Assembly: GCF_021266465.1 (NCBI RefSeq)
Contig: NZ_CP089848.1
Location: forward strand, 2,232,001 to 2,296,000
DNA: 64,000 bases
From: Paralcaligenes sp. KSB-10
GTDB taxonomy: Bacteria > Pseudomonadota > Gammaproteobacteria > Burkholderiales > Burkholderiaceae_B
Direction of reading: 5' to 3'
A program made the translations under genes and the position numbers. Below, in pieces: positions 54,800 through 63,081 of the stretch (position 1 is the stretch's first letter; each line of letters opens with the position of its first letter). The notes under the pieces were generated by a model that saw only the letters and a program-made list of their open reading frames with translations, did no database searches and was not told the origin of the DNA.

Positions 54800-54899
54800 G
54801 GTCTACGGCACGCGTACCGAGCTCGGGGCCAACCCGGCAGCGCCTCACCACCGTTTATCCCTTTTAACGTAGGACACCACCGCACCGATTGCTTGAAGC

Positions 54900-55106
54900 A
54901 CTTTTAGCCGTAATGGCCACTTAGGTCAGACCAGGACCAGTCAAACCCGATTCGTCAGCCGCACATCAAAGTGCTTGGGTGCTAAGGGGAGCCGGTCAGC
55001 ACAACCCATTAGGGGCCGTGACACGCGTGTCACCTCGTCAAGCCCGGATGTACTGCTGCAATCAACACCTAAGAAACCGGAAGGGCAAAAAAGGGCTAGG
55101 CAAATT
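54900..55106 (+). ncRNA. Candidate bridge RNA of the IS1111-type element
   Basis: Downstream of the transposase two pairs of short segments match the recombination partners. TTCGTCAG (54951-54958) is the reverse complement of the right target flank CTGACGAA, and GGGTGCT (54977-54983) is identical to the left target flank. They frame the small hairpin GCAC-ATCAAA-GTGC. CCATTAG (55006-55012) complements the left end with a CT core, and ATGTACT (55048-55054) equals the right end plus core. These frame the palindrome GTGACACGCGTGTCAC (55018-55033). Exact RNA ends are unknown. Confidence 0.75.
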
Positions 55107-55508
55107 AGGGGCGTCCATGTACTGACGAAGGGAAGGCGGGGGCCTTCGGCGGGCGCTGTCTGAGTGGCGCCCCGCGCCGCGGGGCGACGCGAGTTCGCCC
55201 GACGCCCGCCTGGACGAGGCAGACCCGGGCAGTCGGGGTGCGTAGCACCACGACCGCTGGACGTGCCGGACTACACAGCACCGCCCACCCTGCGGCGTCT
55301 TTATAGAATTAACCGCCGCCTACACAGCAAACACAACCCAAAGTCACAAGCTCAAGTCAAAACGGCTAAAAAATAAAATGACTGAGAAGCGCCCAGCATC
55401 GTAAACACTCGAACCAAAAATACGCTGGAAATGGAACAATTCCCCGTCAGGGAAAATACCTGCCACTGATACCGCACCAGCACAGCCGCCCCCCGCAAGA
55501 AACCGGCC

Positions 55509-57014
55509 TCAGGGCTTCTTGAACCTTTGCAACAGCTCGCGTTCAGTTTCCAGGCGTTGTTTGATCGAGCGAATTTGTGCGTCCAGCTCCGACTGAGTAT
55601 AAAAATCGCTGGACAGACTCCGCGCCTGCTGCAATTGCTCCACGGCGGTCGACAACGCACCCGTTTGCTCGTAATAACTGGCCATTGCGCGCCGCGCCGC
55701 CACCTTTTGCCCCAGGCGCTCATGGCTTTGCGCCTCAAGGCGATGCAATTGCGGCAACTCGGGCCACTGCTTTACGCGCTGCGCCAGAAACTGCAACGCC
55801 TCTTTGTCGCGATTGTTTTTTTGCATGACATCGACCATGGCCAAAGCTATTCCCTGGTTATCCGGCCAACGCGCCCATGCACTCTGCGCCATCTTCAGCG
55901 CAGCATCGCCGTTGCCCCGGCTATTGGCGAGCAGTATCGACAAGCGGGCCAACTCCGGAGAGTTGTCCCCTCCTTGCTGCGCCTTTTGCAGGGCGGCCTC
56001 GGCCTGGCTCAACTCATTTTTTTTCCAGGCAGCATAGGCAATCCCGTACCAGGCGGCCGACCGTCGCACCCCGGTTTGCTGTGTCGCGTCGAGATTCAAC
56101 TGCCGCAAGGCGTCCTGCCGGGCCGATCTATCCAAAGCCTGCATAATGCGCAACTGAGCCCGCAGATACCAGAATGCATCGCTGTCGCGATAGTGAACCT
56201 GAGGCAATTCCTCGACCCGATTTTCAATGTCCGACAGGCGTTGTATAGACAGAGGATGCGTGCTGGCATACGCGCCGCCGCCCGCACCTTCATTCAATCG
56301 CGACGCTTTCATCAGGCGGGTAAACATTTGCACCATGCCCTTGGGGTCGTAGCCGGCCTTGCGCAGCATTTCGAAACCGGCGCGATCCGCCTCCTGCTCG
56401 GCCTGGCGGGAGAATCCAAGTTGACGATCAACCGCGGCGGCCTGGCCAAAAGCGGCCACGCCCACGGCCAGATCGCCGTTTCCTGACAAACCCGCCAATA
56501 GGGCCGCCACCAGCGAGGCGATCATGACGCCACTATTTTGCGATTGCTGTGTCATGCCGCGTGCGATATGCCGCTGCACCACATGACCTATTTCATGCGC
56601 AATCACCGAAGCCAGTTGGGATTCGTTCTGCGACGAAACGACCAGGCCGCTATTCACACCGATATAGCCGCCCGGCAAGGCAAAAGCGTTGATTTCGGGA
56701 TCGCGCACCCCAAAAACCGTGATCGGCTGTGCGCCGCCGGGAGCCCCGGTGGCTAATTTGCGCCCCATTTCAGTAAGGTATTGGCTGACCTCGGGGTCGC
56801 CAATATAAGTGGGATCGCGCCGCCCCTGCTCCATGATGGCATCGCCCAATGTGCGCTCCAGCCGGGGCGACAGTTCGGCCGATGAAGCGGCCCCCATGCT
56901 GGGAATACCCACAGGTTGGCTGCGGGCGGACAGCGGCGCGACCAGCGCTGCGGCCAGGCCCGCCGCGCACAGTTTGAAGGATATGGATCTGGAATGGAGA
57001 AAATCAAGATTCAT
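55509..57014 (-). CDS. M48 family metalloprotease with TPR-like C-terminus (BepA-like)
   Basis: A signal peptide (LCAAGLAAALVAPLSA) precedes an M48 peptidase domain with the zinc motif HEIGH (His140, Glu141, His144) and the third ligand in EQEADRAGF. The second half is a TPR-like helical repeat region. This layout matches BepA (YfgC), the periplasmic protease/chaperone that monitors LptD assembly. Length 501 is normal. Confidence 0.9.
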   Translation of the reverse strand: MNLDFLHSRSISFKLCAAGLAAALVAPLSARSQPVGIPSMGAASSAELSPRLERTLGDAIMEQGRRDPTYIGDPEVSQYLTEMGRKLATGAPGGAQPITVFGVRDPEINAFALPGGYIGVNSGLVVSSQNESQLASVIAHEIGHVVQRHIARGMTQQSQNSGVMIASLVAALLAGLSGNGDLAVGVAAFGQAAAVDRQLGFSRQAEQEADRAGFEMLRKAGYDPKGMVQMFTRLMKASRLNEGAGGGAYASTHPLSIQRLSDIENRVEELPQVHYRDSDAFWYLRAQLRIMQALDRSARQDALRQLNLDATQQTGVRRSAAWYGIAYAAWKKNELSQAEAALQKAQQGGDNSPELARLSILLANSRGNGDAALKMAQSAWARWPDNQGIALAMVDVMQKNNRDKEALQFLAQRVKQWPELPQLHRLEAQSHERLGQKVAARRAMASYYEQTGALSTAVEQLQQARSLSSDFYTQSELDAQIRSIKQRLETERELLQRFKKP

Positions 57015-57066
57015 TTGTCTATGGTAATCGGCAATGCGGTGCGAGGGGCAGCCCTGCGCGGCGTCT

Positions 57067-57930
57067 CTACGCCGCGCCGACTGTCGCCTGCCGCGCCTGT
57101 TTGGCCAGGGCGCGCTTGTTGGGAAGACGCCCTTTGGACGACAGTCGCATTAGTGTTCCCAAGGCCAACAGCAGGCCCACTATCTCGATAAGGCCGGCGG
57201 GAATCCACATGGTCAGGCCGCCAATGGTTTGATCCATGGCCGCCGGTATGCCGGGAATGGCACGCCCGCACAATTCAAAAATGGGATAGAGATCGCGCGA
57301 TGTAAAAGTAATGACCGCCCCGACCACCATTTGCGGCGCCATCGTGAGAACCGGCGAAAGAATGCGGCCGCCCGGCGACATGGCCGCCGGCGGGCTGGGC
57401 CGCCGATCGAGAATCAGGTTCCAGTACAGAAACCCGCTGGCCACCACGGACCAGTTCATCACACGATAAAGGCGCCAGTCGAGCATGGAATAGAACTGCA
57501 CGGAGGGGATCAGCCACACCACCACCATCAAGACGAACAGCAGGGGGATCAGGAACTTGTGCGTCAGCAGCGCTTCGGCCGAACGGCCAACAGGCGTGCG
57601 GCGAAAATCGCGCAGCGCAATCCGCCAGCGCATGGGCAGGCCGGCCCGCATGGCTTGCCCGGGATAGGCACCCATAATGAGCAGCGGCCCCAAATGATGC
57701 AATACCAGGTGCTGTAGCCGGTGCACAAAAAACATGCGCTCGGCGTAGTAGTCGATACGGGTATGCAAGGACAGATACAGTAGGATCAGGCCCAGCCAGA
57801 AGGAGCCTTGGCGCACCACCGAAACCCGATGCACCCGGGCGCCACGCACGAACAAGCCGCCGCCGATGAAAAACATCAGCAACAAGGAGGGGGAAAACTC
57901 CCAGGGAGTGAGCCAGCCTAGCAAATCCAT
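57067..57930 (-). CDS. Cytochrome c oxidase assembly factor CtaG-like (caa3_CtaG)
   Basis: This membrane protein has about seven hydrophobic segments and the conserved His-rich face RLQHLVLHHLGPLLI, plus the segment NWSVVASGFLYWNLILD, of the PF09678 (caa3-type CtaG) family. It is thought to assist copper centre assembly of terminal oxidases; no oxidase genes are nearby. The ATG at 57930 is preferred over TTG at 57936. Confidence 0.85.
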   Translation of the reverse strand: MDLLGWLTPWEFSPSLLLMFFIGGGLFVRGARVHRVSVVRQGSFWLGLILLYLSLHTRIDYYAERMFFVHRLQHLVLHHLGPLLIMGAYPGQAMRAGLPMRWRIALRDFRRTPVGRSAEALLTHKFLIPLLFVLMVVVWLIPSVQFYSMLDWRLYRVMNWSVVASGFLYWNLILDRRPSPPAAMSPGGRILSPVLTMAPQMVVGAVITFTSRDLYPIFELCGRAIPGIPAAMDQTIGGLTMWIPAGLIEIVGLLLALGTLMRLSSKGRLPNKRALAKQARQATVGAA

Positions 57931-58068
57931 GAGCAACTAATTCCGTAAAACCCTGATTGTAATAGATCGGAGCATGGCCGATTTTCGCGGAAAAATCCAC
58001 AACATCATGGATTTAGCGCCTCTTGGCCTCAAGCAGGCGCCCACCGTCGCAAGCATGCGTGACTTTGG

Positions 58069-59103
58069 TCAAGCCCGGAAAAACACCGCTACAAAAACCA
58101 CGAATACCAGATACAGGGCGCCGACACTGGCCAGTGCGGAAACGCGCATGGCGCCGCGCCTGAACTGCAGCCACAAAAAGGCGATCGACAGCATAGTGAT
58201 GCCGGCTGCGACCAGCAGGGGCGTGTCCAGATGCCAGGGCGTCATGAAAATGGCCAGGGCGCTGGGAATGGTGGCCTGTATCATCATGGCCCCCGAGATG
58301 TTGGCCAGAGCCAGGCGTTCCTTGCCTTGCCTGACCCAGATCAGGGCATTCATGATCTCCGGCAACTCGGTGGCCACGGGGGACAATAGCAAGGCGGCGA
58401 TATGCGGCGACGCACCCGCCCAGATCCCGATGGTTTCGATCTGCCGGACAAACGTATGCGAAGCCACGGCAATGACCAGCAGCGCCAGCAGCGTTTGAAG
58501 CAGTGCCCAGAACATCGTCGGACTCGAATCGCGGGGCCGGATCTTGAGCGGCTCCAGCCCGTCGACATCGACGCCGCCGTCTTCCGCGCCAAGCTCGTGT
58601 TTCACATAAAGACCGTAGGCCAGCAGGAACAGTATCCCCAGCCAGGGCTTCCAGGCAAACACCAGCACACCCAACAGCACCTTGATCACGAAAATGGCCA
58701 TGAACCAAGCCTGATCGCGTGCCAGGCGTTGCTGATCCGCAGCGATGGTACAGGGTACTCCGGGGGTCAGCCTGGCTCTGCGCAACATGGCAAAGCCCAC
58801 CACGGCATACGCCAGAGTGGCCAGCACCAGGGGCCCGCCCAAGGCGGCGCCCACCCCGATATCCTTCTGCTCGGGGGTGCCGCCAAATACCACCGCGACA
58901 AAGGTCACCGCGCTTTCGGGCAGGGCCGTGCCAAATGCCGCCAATATGGTGCCCACGGCCGTGGCGCCCAGGTTCAGGCGATAGCCCACCCATTCGACGC
59001 CATTGACAAAGAATTCACAGGCGAAGTAAATCGCCGCGGCTGAAGACAGGAACAGAATGATGGAAAGCAGCATAAGGACTGGGCCGGGCGAAGCGATAAC
59101 CAT
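58069..59103 (-). CDS. CaCA family cation exchanger (YrbG-like), riboswitch-controlled
   Basis: This 344-residue membrane protein has the two inverted alpha-repeat signatures of CaCA exchangers: GTALPESAVTFVAVVFGG in the first half and ATELPEIMNALIWVRQG in the second. The family exchanges Ca2+ or other cations for Na+ or H+. The leader carries a yybP-ykoY type aptamer, so Mn2+ export is the likely role here (inference). I place the start at ATG 59103; the open frame extends upstream but through the riboswitch. ATG 59073 is an alternative. Confidence 0.88.
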   Translation of the reverse strand: MVIASPGPVLMLLSIILFLSSAAAIYFACEFFVNGVEWVGYRLNLGATAVGTILAAFGTALPESAVTFVAVVFGGTPEQKDIGVGAALGGPLVLATLAYAVVGFAMLRRARLTPGVPCTIAADQQRLARDQAWFMAIFVIKVLLGVLVFAWKPWLGILFLLAYGLYVKHELGAEDGGVDVDGLEPLKIRPRDSSPTMFWALLQTLLALLVIAVASHTFVRQIETIGIWAGASPHIAALLLSPVATELPEIMNALIWVRQGKERLALANISGAMMIQATIPSALAIFMTPWHLDTPLLVAAGITMLSIAFLWLQFRRGAMRVSALASVGALYLVFVVFVAVFFRA

Positions 59104-59128
59104 GGCGCAACGACGCGCTTCGCCCGGC
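59083..59128 (-). promoter_or_regulatory. Expression-platform hairpin of the riboswitch around the start codon
   Basis: GCCGGGCGAAGCG and its perfect inverse, 13 bases each (59083-59095 and 59116-59128), enclose a 20-base loop that contains the ATG at 59103. It would hide the start region if formed, and could be replaced by the aptamer fold. Confidence 0.6.
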
Positions 59129-59133
59129 AGAGC

Positions 59134-59268
59134 GACGCATCGTGGCCAAAGGTCTCGCAGGATCGCGGCCCGAAGGCAACAACCGCTTGCGCCATGGCGA
59201 AGGATCACCAAGTATGTTGACGCAAGCTCTCTTGGCCAAAGCCAAGGGATAGCTACTCCCCAATGACG
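59134..59268 (-). promoter_or_regulatory. yybP-ykoY (Mn2+-sensing) riboswitch aptamer
   Basis: The leader contains, in order on the minus strand, GGGGAGTAGCT, GCGTCAACATACTTGG and GCGAGACCTTTGGCC. These are the hallmark conserved segments of the yybP-ykoY family, known from the mntP and alx leaders of E. coli. The spacing and the paired helices between them fit the consensus. The aptamer precedes the CaCA exchanger. Confidence 0.85.
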
Positions 59269-59394
59269 GAGAAAAGGGATTCTAACAGATGTGTTTCGAA
59301 AGATCCGCCGCAACAGAGTGGCCCGAGTCCGGGCCGATCTGTGCCGGAAATGCGCGGCACCTGTAAATGCGCACTGGAATTCAAGGAAACTGGC

Positions 59395-59874
59395 CTACAG
59401 CTTCAAGCCATCGAGCCAGCCCATTGAAGTATAAATGTAGATGACGGCCATGGCGATGCCGAACACAAGCACCACGCCCATCAGCACCGTAGTGACAATG
59501 GCGGCTATGACGGGAGCCCAGCGGGTTCGGGTCACCCGCGCGGAATGAGGGTTGTATTTCTGGTCGAACTTGTCGTCAGGTTTGAGGGCGAAGATAAGCG
59601 CTTCGATATAGCCATCGGCAATGGGCAACAGCAACAGCAGGAAGGGAGGGTTGTCCCACCAGACGGGATAGAACCTGGCGAGGACGATCATAAGACAGGA
59701 ATACGCGGTGACCATCCAGGCGCGCGGGCGCCCCAGATACCACCAATGCGCTCCAAACACGCCCAGCAGGCACGCCAGCCAGGCCACGGCGGTCTTGCTG
59801 CGATGCGCAAGCCCCGGCGCGGCCGGTGACAGGGAAGATATTGATAGATTCGAAGAAACTTCCGACTGCGTCAT
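59395..59874 (-). CDS. TM2-type small membrane protein
   Basis: A 159-residue protein with a TM2-like N-terminal hairpin (VAWLACLLGVFGAHWWYLGRP) and two more hydrophobic stretches. TM2 proteins have no defined biochemical role. It stands alone between the exchanger and the monooxygenase. Confidence 0.75.
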   Translation of the reverse strand: MTQSEVSSNLSISSLSPAAPGLAHRSKTAVAWLACLLGVFGAHWWYLGRPRAWMVTAYSCLMIVLARFYPVWWDNPPFLLLLLPIADGYIEALIFALKPDDKFDQKYNPHSARVTRTRWAPVIAAIVTTVLMGVVLVFGIAMAVIYIYTSMGWLDGLKL

Positions 59875-59955
59875 GCTACACCTCGGTTGACCGCAAGGGT
59901 TTTTACACTAAAGCTTTAAAATCTTATGCATTGTAGTAGAGGCTGGGAAAAAGCG

Positions 59956-61116
59956 ATGGATTCACCTGAATACGATATTGCCATTACCGGAGACGGACCG
60001 GTGGGATGCACACTCGCCCTGCTGCTGGCCGGCAAAGCGCCGATTCCGCAGCGCATCGCCCTGATAGGCAAGCATTTTCTCGCCCCCGGCCTGACCGCAG
60101 TCACAGAGGCCACCGACCCGCGCACGCTGGCGATCAATCACGGCAGCCGCGTTCTGCTCGAACACTTGCAAGCGTGGCCGGACCAGGCCGCCAGCATAGA
60201 AACCGTACACGTGTCCCAGCGCGGACGGCTTGGCCGCACGCTGGTACGCCATACCGAACTGAATGTGCCCCGCCTGGGCAGCGTGGTGTCCTACGACCGG
60301 CTGCTGGCCACTTTGCACGCGGCCGTGGCACGCTGTGGAATCGACGTCATCAGTGCATCGACCGTTACCACCCAATGCGCCGGAACGGTGCGGATCGACC
60401 TCGCAGACCGCAGCCTGTCGAGCGCACTGCTCGTCCAGTCGGACGGCGCCCGGCCCAAGGGCGTACAGCGCGATTACCGCCAGCACGCCGTTCTGGCCAC
60501 TGTGCGCGCCAGTCGGCCCGCCCAAAACTGGGCATACGAGCGCTTCACCGCGGAAGGCCCTCTCGCCGTTTTACCGCATCCCCAGGCGGCCAATCTGTAC
60601 GGCATTGTCTGGTGCTGCTCGCCACTGCGGGCCGAACATCTCCGGGGACTGGACGACCAGACGTTCGCAACTGCGCTGCACGAGCAATTCGGCGATCGCC
60701 TCGGGCACTTTACCTGCATAGGCCCACGCCATGTGTTTCCTCTGGCGCTGCATGCCGGCCCTTCCCTGCTCAATGGGCGTACGGTCGCCATCGGCAATGC
60801 GGCGCAAACGCTGCACCCCGTCGCCGGCCAGGGGCTCAACCTGGGCCTGCGCGACGCCGTCCAGCTTGCCCAGTCGCTCGCCCCATGGCTGCAGCGCAGC
60901 CAGGACGATCCGGGACCACTGCTGGCCCGGTTTGCGCAGAATCGGCGGCCGGACCGCTGGCTGACGGCTGGCATTACAGATTTCCTGCCGCGAATTTTTG
61001 CCACGAAAAACCCCTTGATCGAACACGCCTGCGGCTTGAGCCTGCTGGCCCTTGATCTGAGCGCCACGCTGCGTGCGCCGCTGGCACGCCATTTGCTGCG
61101 GGGGCTACGCAGCTAG
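59956..61116 (+). CDS. UbiH/UbiF-type FAD-dependent monooxygenase
   Basis: This flavoprotein hydroxylase has ITGDGPVGCTLAL at the N-terminus as the FAD beta-alpha-beta loop, the DG-like segment VQSDGARPKGVQ in mid-protein and the second FAD motif GNAAQTLHPVAGQGLNLGLRD. The Asp of the usual GDAA is Asn here. Such enzymes hydroxylate the ubiquinone ring; which position cannot be told. The stop TAG (61114-61116) coincides with the end of repeat copy 3. Confidence 0.88.
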   Translation: MDSPEYDIAITGDGPVGCTLALLLAGKAPIPQRIALIGKHFLAPGLTAVTEATDPRTLAINHGSRVLLEHLQAWPDQAASIETVHVSQRGRLGRTLVRHTELNVPRLGSVVSYDRLLATLHAAVARCGIDVISASTVTTQCAGTVRIDLADRSLSSALLVQSDGARPKGVQRDYRQHAVLATVRASRPAQNWAYERFTAEGPLAVLPHPQAANLYGIVWCCSPLRAEHLRGLDDQTFATALHEQFGDRLGHFTCIGPRHVFPLALHAGPSLLNGRTVAIGNAAQTLHPVAGQGLNLGLRDAVQLAQSLAPWLQRSQDDPGPLLARFAQNRRPDRWLTAGITDFLPRIFATKNPLIEHACGLSLLALDLSATLRAPLARHLLRGLRS

Positions 61117-61935
61117 AGTATTTTTGGTTCGGGTTGTTTACGGGGTTTGATGGGTTGGTCGCTTTGGTATTTACGGTTTGGTATATAAAGACGCCGTCTA
61201 TCGGGGCTTGGGGTCAGGGCCGGCACGGCGTGCTTGATCCGGATCTACCTCGTCCAGGCGGGCGTCGGGCCAAACTCGCTACGCCGCTGGCGCGGCTGCG
61301 TTCAAACAGGGCCCGCCGAAAGCCCCCGCCTTCCCTACGGTAGCATCCGGCGCACGCCTTACGCCGGTCCTGACCCCAAGCCCCGATAGACGGCTCACGT
61401 TACGGCTTGCCTGGAATCAATGTGCTTGCACCTACCGTTAACGGGCCTGCATCAATAAAACCGTTAACGTGCGTGCACCCGTACCTTTATCACCTGGCCA
61501 CATCTACCGAGATTGATGACTCGATTGACTAAATGCCCACAGCCCCAACGTATACCTCGATGCATTGCCTCAACGCGAGCCGCAGGGTGGGCGGTGCTGT
61601 GCAGTCCGGCGGTAGTCCAGCGCCGGGTGCTGACGAAGGGAAGGCGGGGGCTTTCGGCGGGCCCTGTTTGAACGGAGCCGCGCTAGCGGCGCAGTGAGTT
61701 GGCCCGACGCCCGCCTGGACGAGGCAGACCCGGGCAGTCGGGGTGCGCAGCACCACGACCGCTGGACGTGCCGGACTGCACAGCACCGCCCACCCTGCGG
61801 CGTCTTTATAGAAAGACCCCCCCAGCCAACACGGCAAACACAACCCAAAGTCATAAGCTCAAGCCAAAACAACTCAAAAATAAAATGACTGAAAAGCGTC
61901 CAGTGCAGCAAACACTCGAAGCAAAAATGCGCTAA
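61114..61935. repeat. Composite foldback repeat element, copy 3 (block A then block B)
   Basis: This 822-base copy starts at TAGAGTATTTTTGGTTCGGG and ends at the inverted CAAACACTCGAAGCAAAAAT near 61930. Block A spans 61194-61393 and block B 61579-61801. The middle spacer is longer than in the other copies and includes two CCGTTAACG motifs at 61435 and 61461. The A-side and B-side outer flanks both carry TATAAAGACGCCG-like sequence pointing inward. Between its end and dusB (61936-62026) nothing else is recognisable. Confidence 0.85.
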
Positions 61936-62026
61936 CAGCGTGCTTTACCGCCGATCGGCCCCGGACACAAACCCCCGACGCTACGAAATAGCCTGACGAA
62001 TTCAAATAGGGGGTTAAAATCCCCCG

Positions 62027-63046
62027 ATGCGCATTGGTCCCTGGTCCCTTCCCAATACTGTTTTTGTTGCCCCCATGGCAGGGGTAACCGATCGCCCCTA
62101 CCGGCAATTGTGTAAAAAATTGGGTGCCGGCTACGCCGTTTCGGAAATGGCCGCCAGCAACCCGCGCCTGTGGGAAAGCGTCAAAACATCGCGCCGCCTG
62201 AATCACGACGGTGAAATCGACCCCATTTCCGTGCAGATCGCCGGCTCCGATCCCGGCATGCTGGCCGAAGCAGCCCTGTTCAATATCGAGAAAGGCGCCT
62301 GCATCATCGATATCAATATGGGCTGCCCGGTCAAGAAAGTATGCAATGTCGCCTCCGGCTCGGCACTGCTGCGCGACGAAGATCTGGTCGCCCGCATTCT
62401 CGACAGCGTGGTCGGCGCCTGCTCGCCTCTGGGCGTGCCGGTTACGCTCAAGACCCGTACCGGTTGGGATCGCCAGAATCGCAATGCGCTACGCATCGCG
62501 GCTCTAGCCGAGCAGGCGGGCATCGCCGCCCTGACCCTGCACGGGCGCACCCGGTCCGATTTGTATCAGGGCCACGCCGAGTACGATACGATCAAGGAAG
62601 TGAAAAACGCAATCAAAATTCCCGTCATTGCAAATGGGGATATCGATACTCCCGAAAAAGCGCAATACGTACTACAGTACACCGGTGCCGATGCCGTCAT
62701 GATCGGCAGAGCCGCACAAGGCCGCCCATGGATTTTCCGCGAAGTGGCGCATTATCTGGCAACCGGGTCGCGCCTGCCGCCCCCCAGTTACGGCGAACTG
62801 CGCTCATGCCTGCTGGATCATCTCGACGACCACTACCGGTTCTACGGAGAATTCACCGGCGTGCGTTCCGCGCGCAAGCATATCGGCTGGTATCTTGCCG
62901 ACCTGCCCGATAGCGAAACACTGTTACGCAGCATTAACCAAATAGACAACACCCGCGATCAAACCTCTGCCCTCAAGCAATGGTTCGATCATCATCTTTC
63001 CGACGAGCTCGTTGCGCCCCTGCCGAATCAAGCCCTAGCCGCCTGA
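62027..63046 (+). CDS. dusB: tRNA-dihydrouridine synthase B
   Basis: DusB reduces uridines in the tRNA D-loop with FMN/NADPH. The protein starts IGPWSLPNTVFVAPMAGVTD and has the catalytic Cys in NMGCPVKKVC, followed by the FMN-phosphate segment ADAVMIGRAAQGRPWIF. At 339 residues it is of normal length. The dusB-fis order is conserved in proteobacteria. Confidence 0.95.
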   Translation: MRIGPWSLPNTVFVAPMAGVTDRPYRQLCKKLGAGYAVSEMAASNPRLWESVKTSRRLNHDGEIDPISVQIAGSDPGMLAEAALFNIEKGACIIDINMGCPVKKVCNVASGSALLRDEDLVARILDSVVGACSPLGVPVTLKTRTGWDRQNRNALRIAALAEQAGIAALTLHGRTRSDLYQGHAEYDTIKEVKNAIKIPVIANGDIDTPEKAQYVLQYTGADAVMIGRAAQGRPWIFREVAHYLATGSRLPPPSYGELRSCLLDHLDDHYRFYGEFTGVRSARKHIGWYLADLPDSETLLRSINQIDNTRDQTSALKQWFDHHLSDELVAPLPNQALAA

Positions 63047-63081
63047 ACCGCGAATGCCGCAACCTTATTTAATTATCCGCC

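Larger units (their letters stand above)
53676..55121 (+). mobile_element. IS110-family insertion sequence, IS1111 subgroup
   Basis: Subterminal inverted repeats ATGGACGCCCCT (53682-53693) and AGGGGCGTCCAT (55107-55118) lie a few bases inside the left end and three bases inside the right end. That is the IS1111 arrangement. Comparison with intact block B copies places the insertion between GGGTGC and CTGACGAAGGG. The element has one transposase gene, a short 5' leader and a long (about 320-base) 3' non-coding region, as expected for IS1111-type elements whose bridge RNA is at the right end. Confidence 0.88.
53290..55426. repeat. Composite foldback repeat element, copy 2, split by an IS1111-type element
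   Basis: The outer ends are a perfect 24-base inverted repeat: 53294-53317 and its inverse at 55400-55423, containing TTTTTGGTTCGAGTGTTTAC. Block A spans 53355-53553 with arms CCGTCTATCGGGGCTTGG and their inverse. Block B starts at 53624, is cut at 53675 by the IS, and resumes at 55122, ending at 55296. Without the IS the element is about 0.69 kb. It lies between two converging genes (53205 and 55509). The bases 53206-53289 before it contain nothing recognisable. Confidence 0.88.

Noticed and set aside
59104-59313. N-terminal extension of the CaCA exchanger
   Set aside because: The extension would be encoded by the riboswitch aptamer, and it lacks similarity to exchangers.
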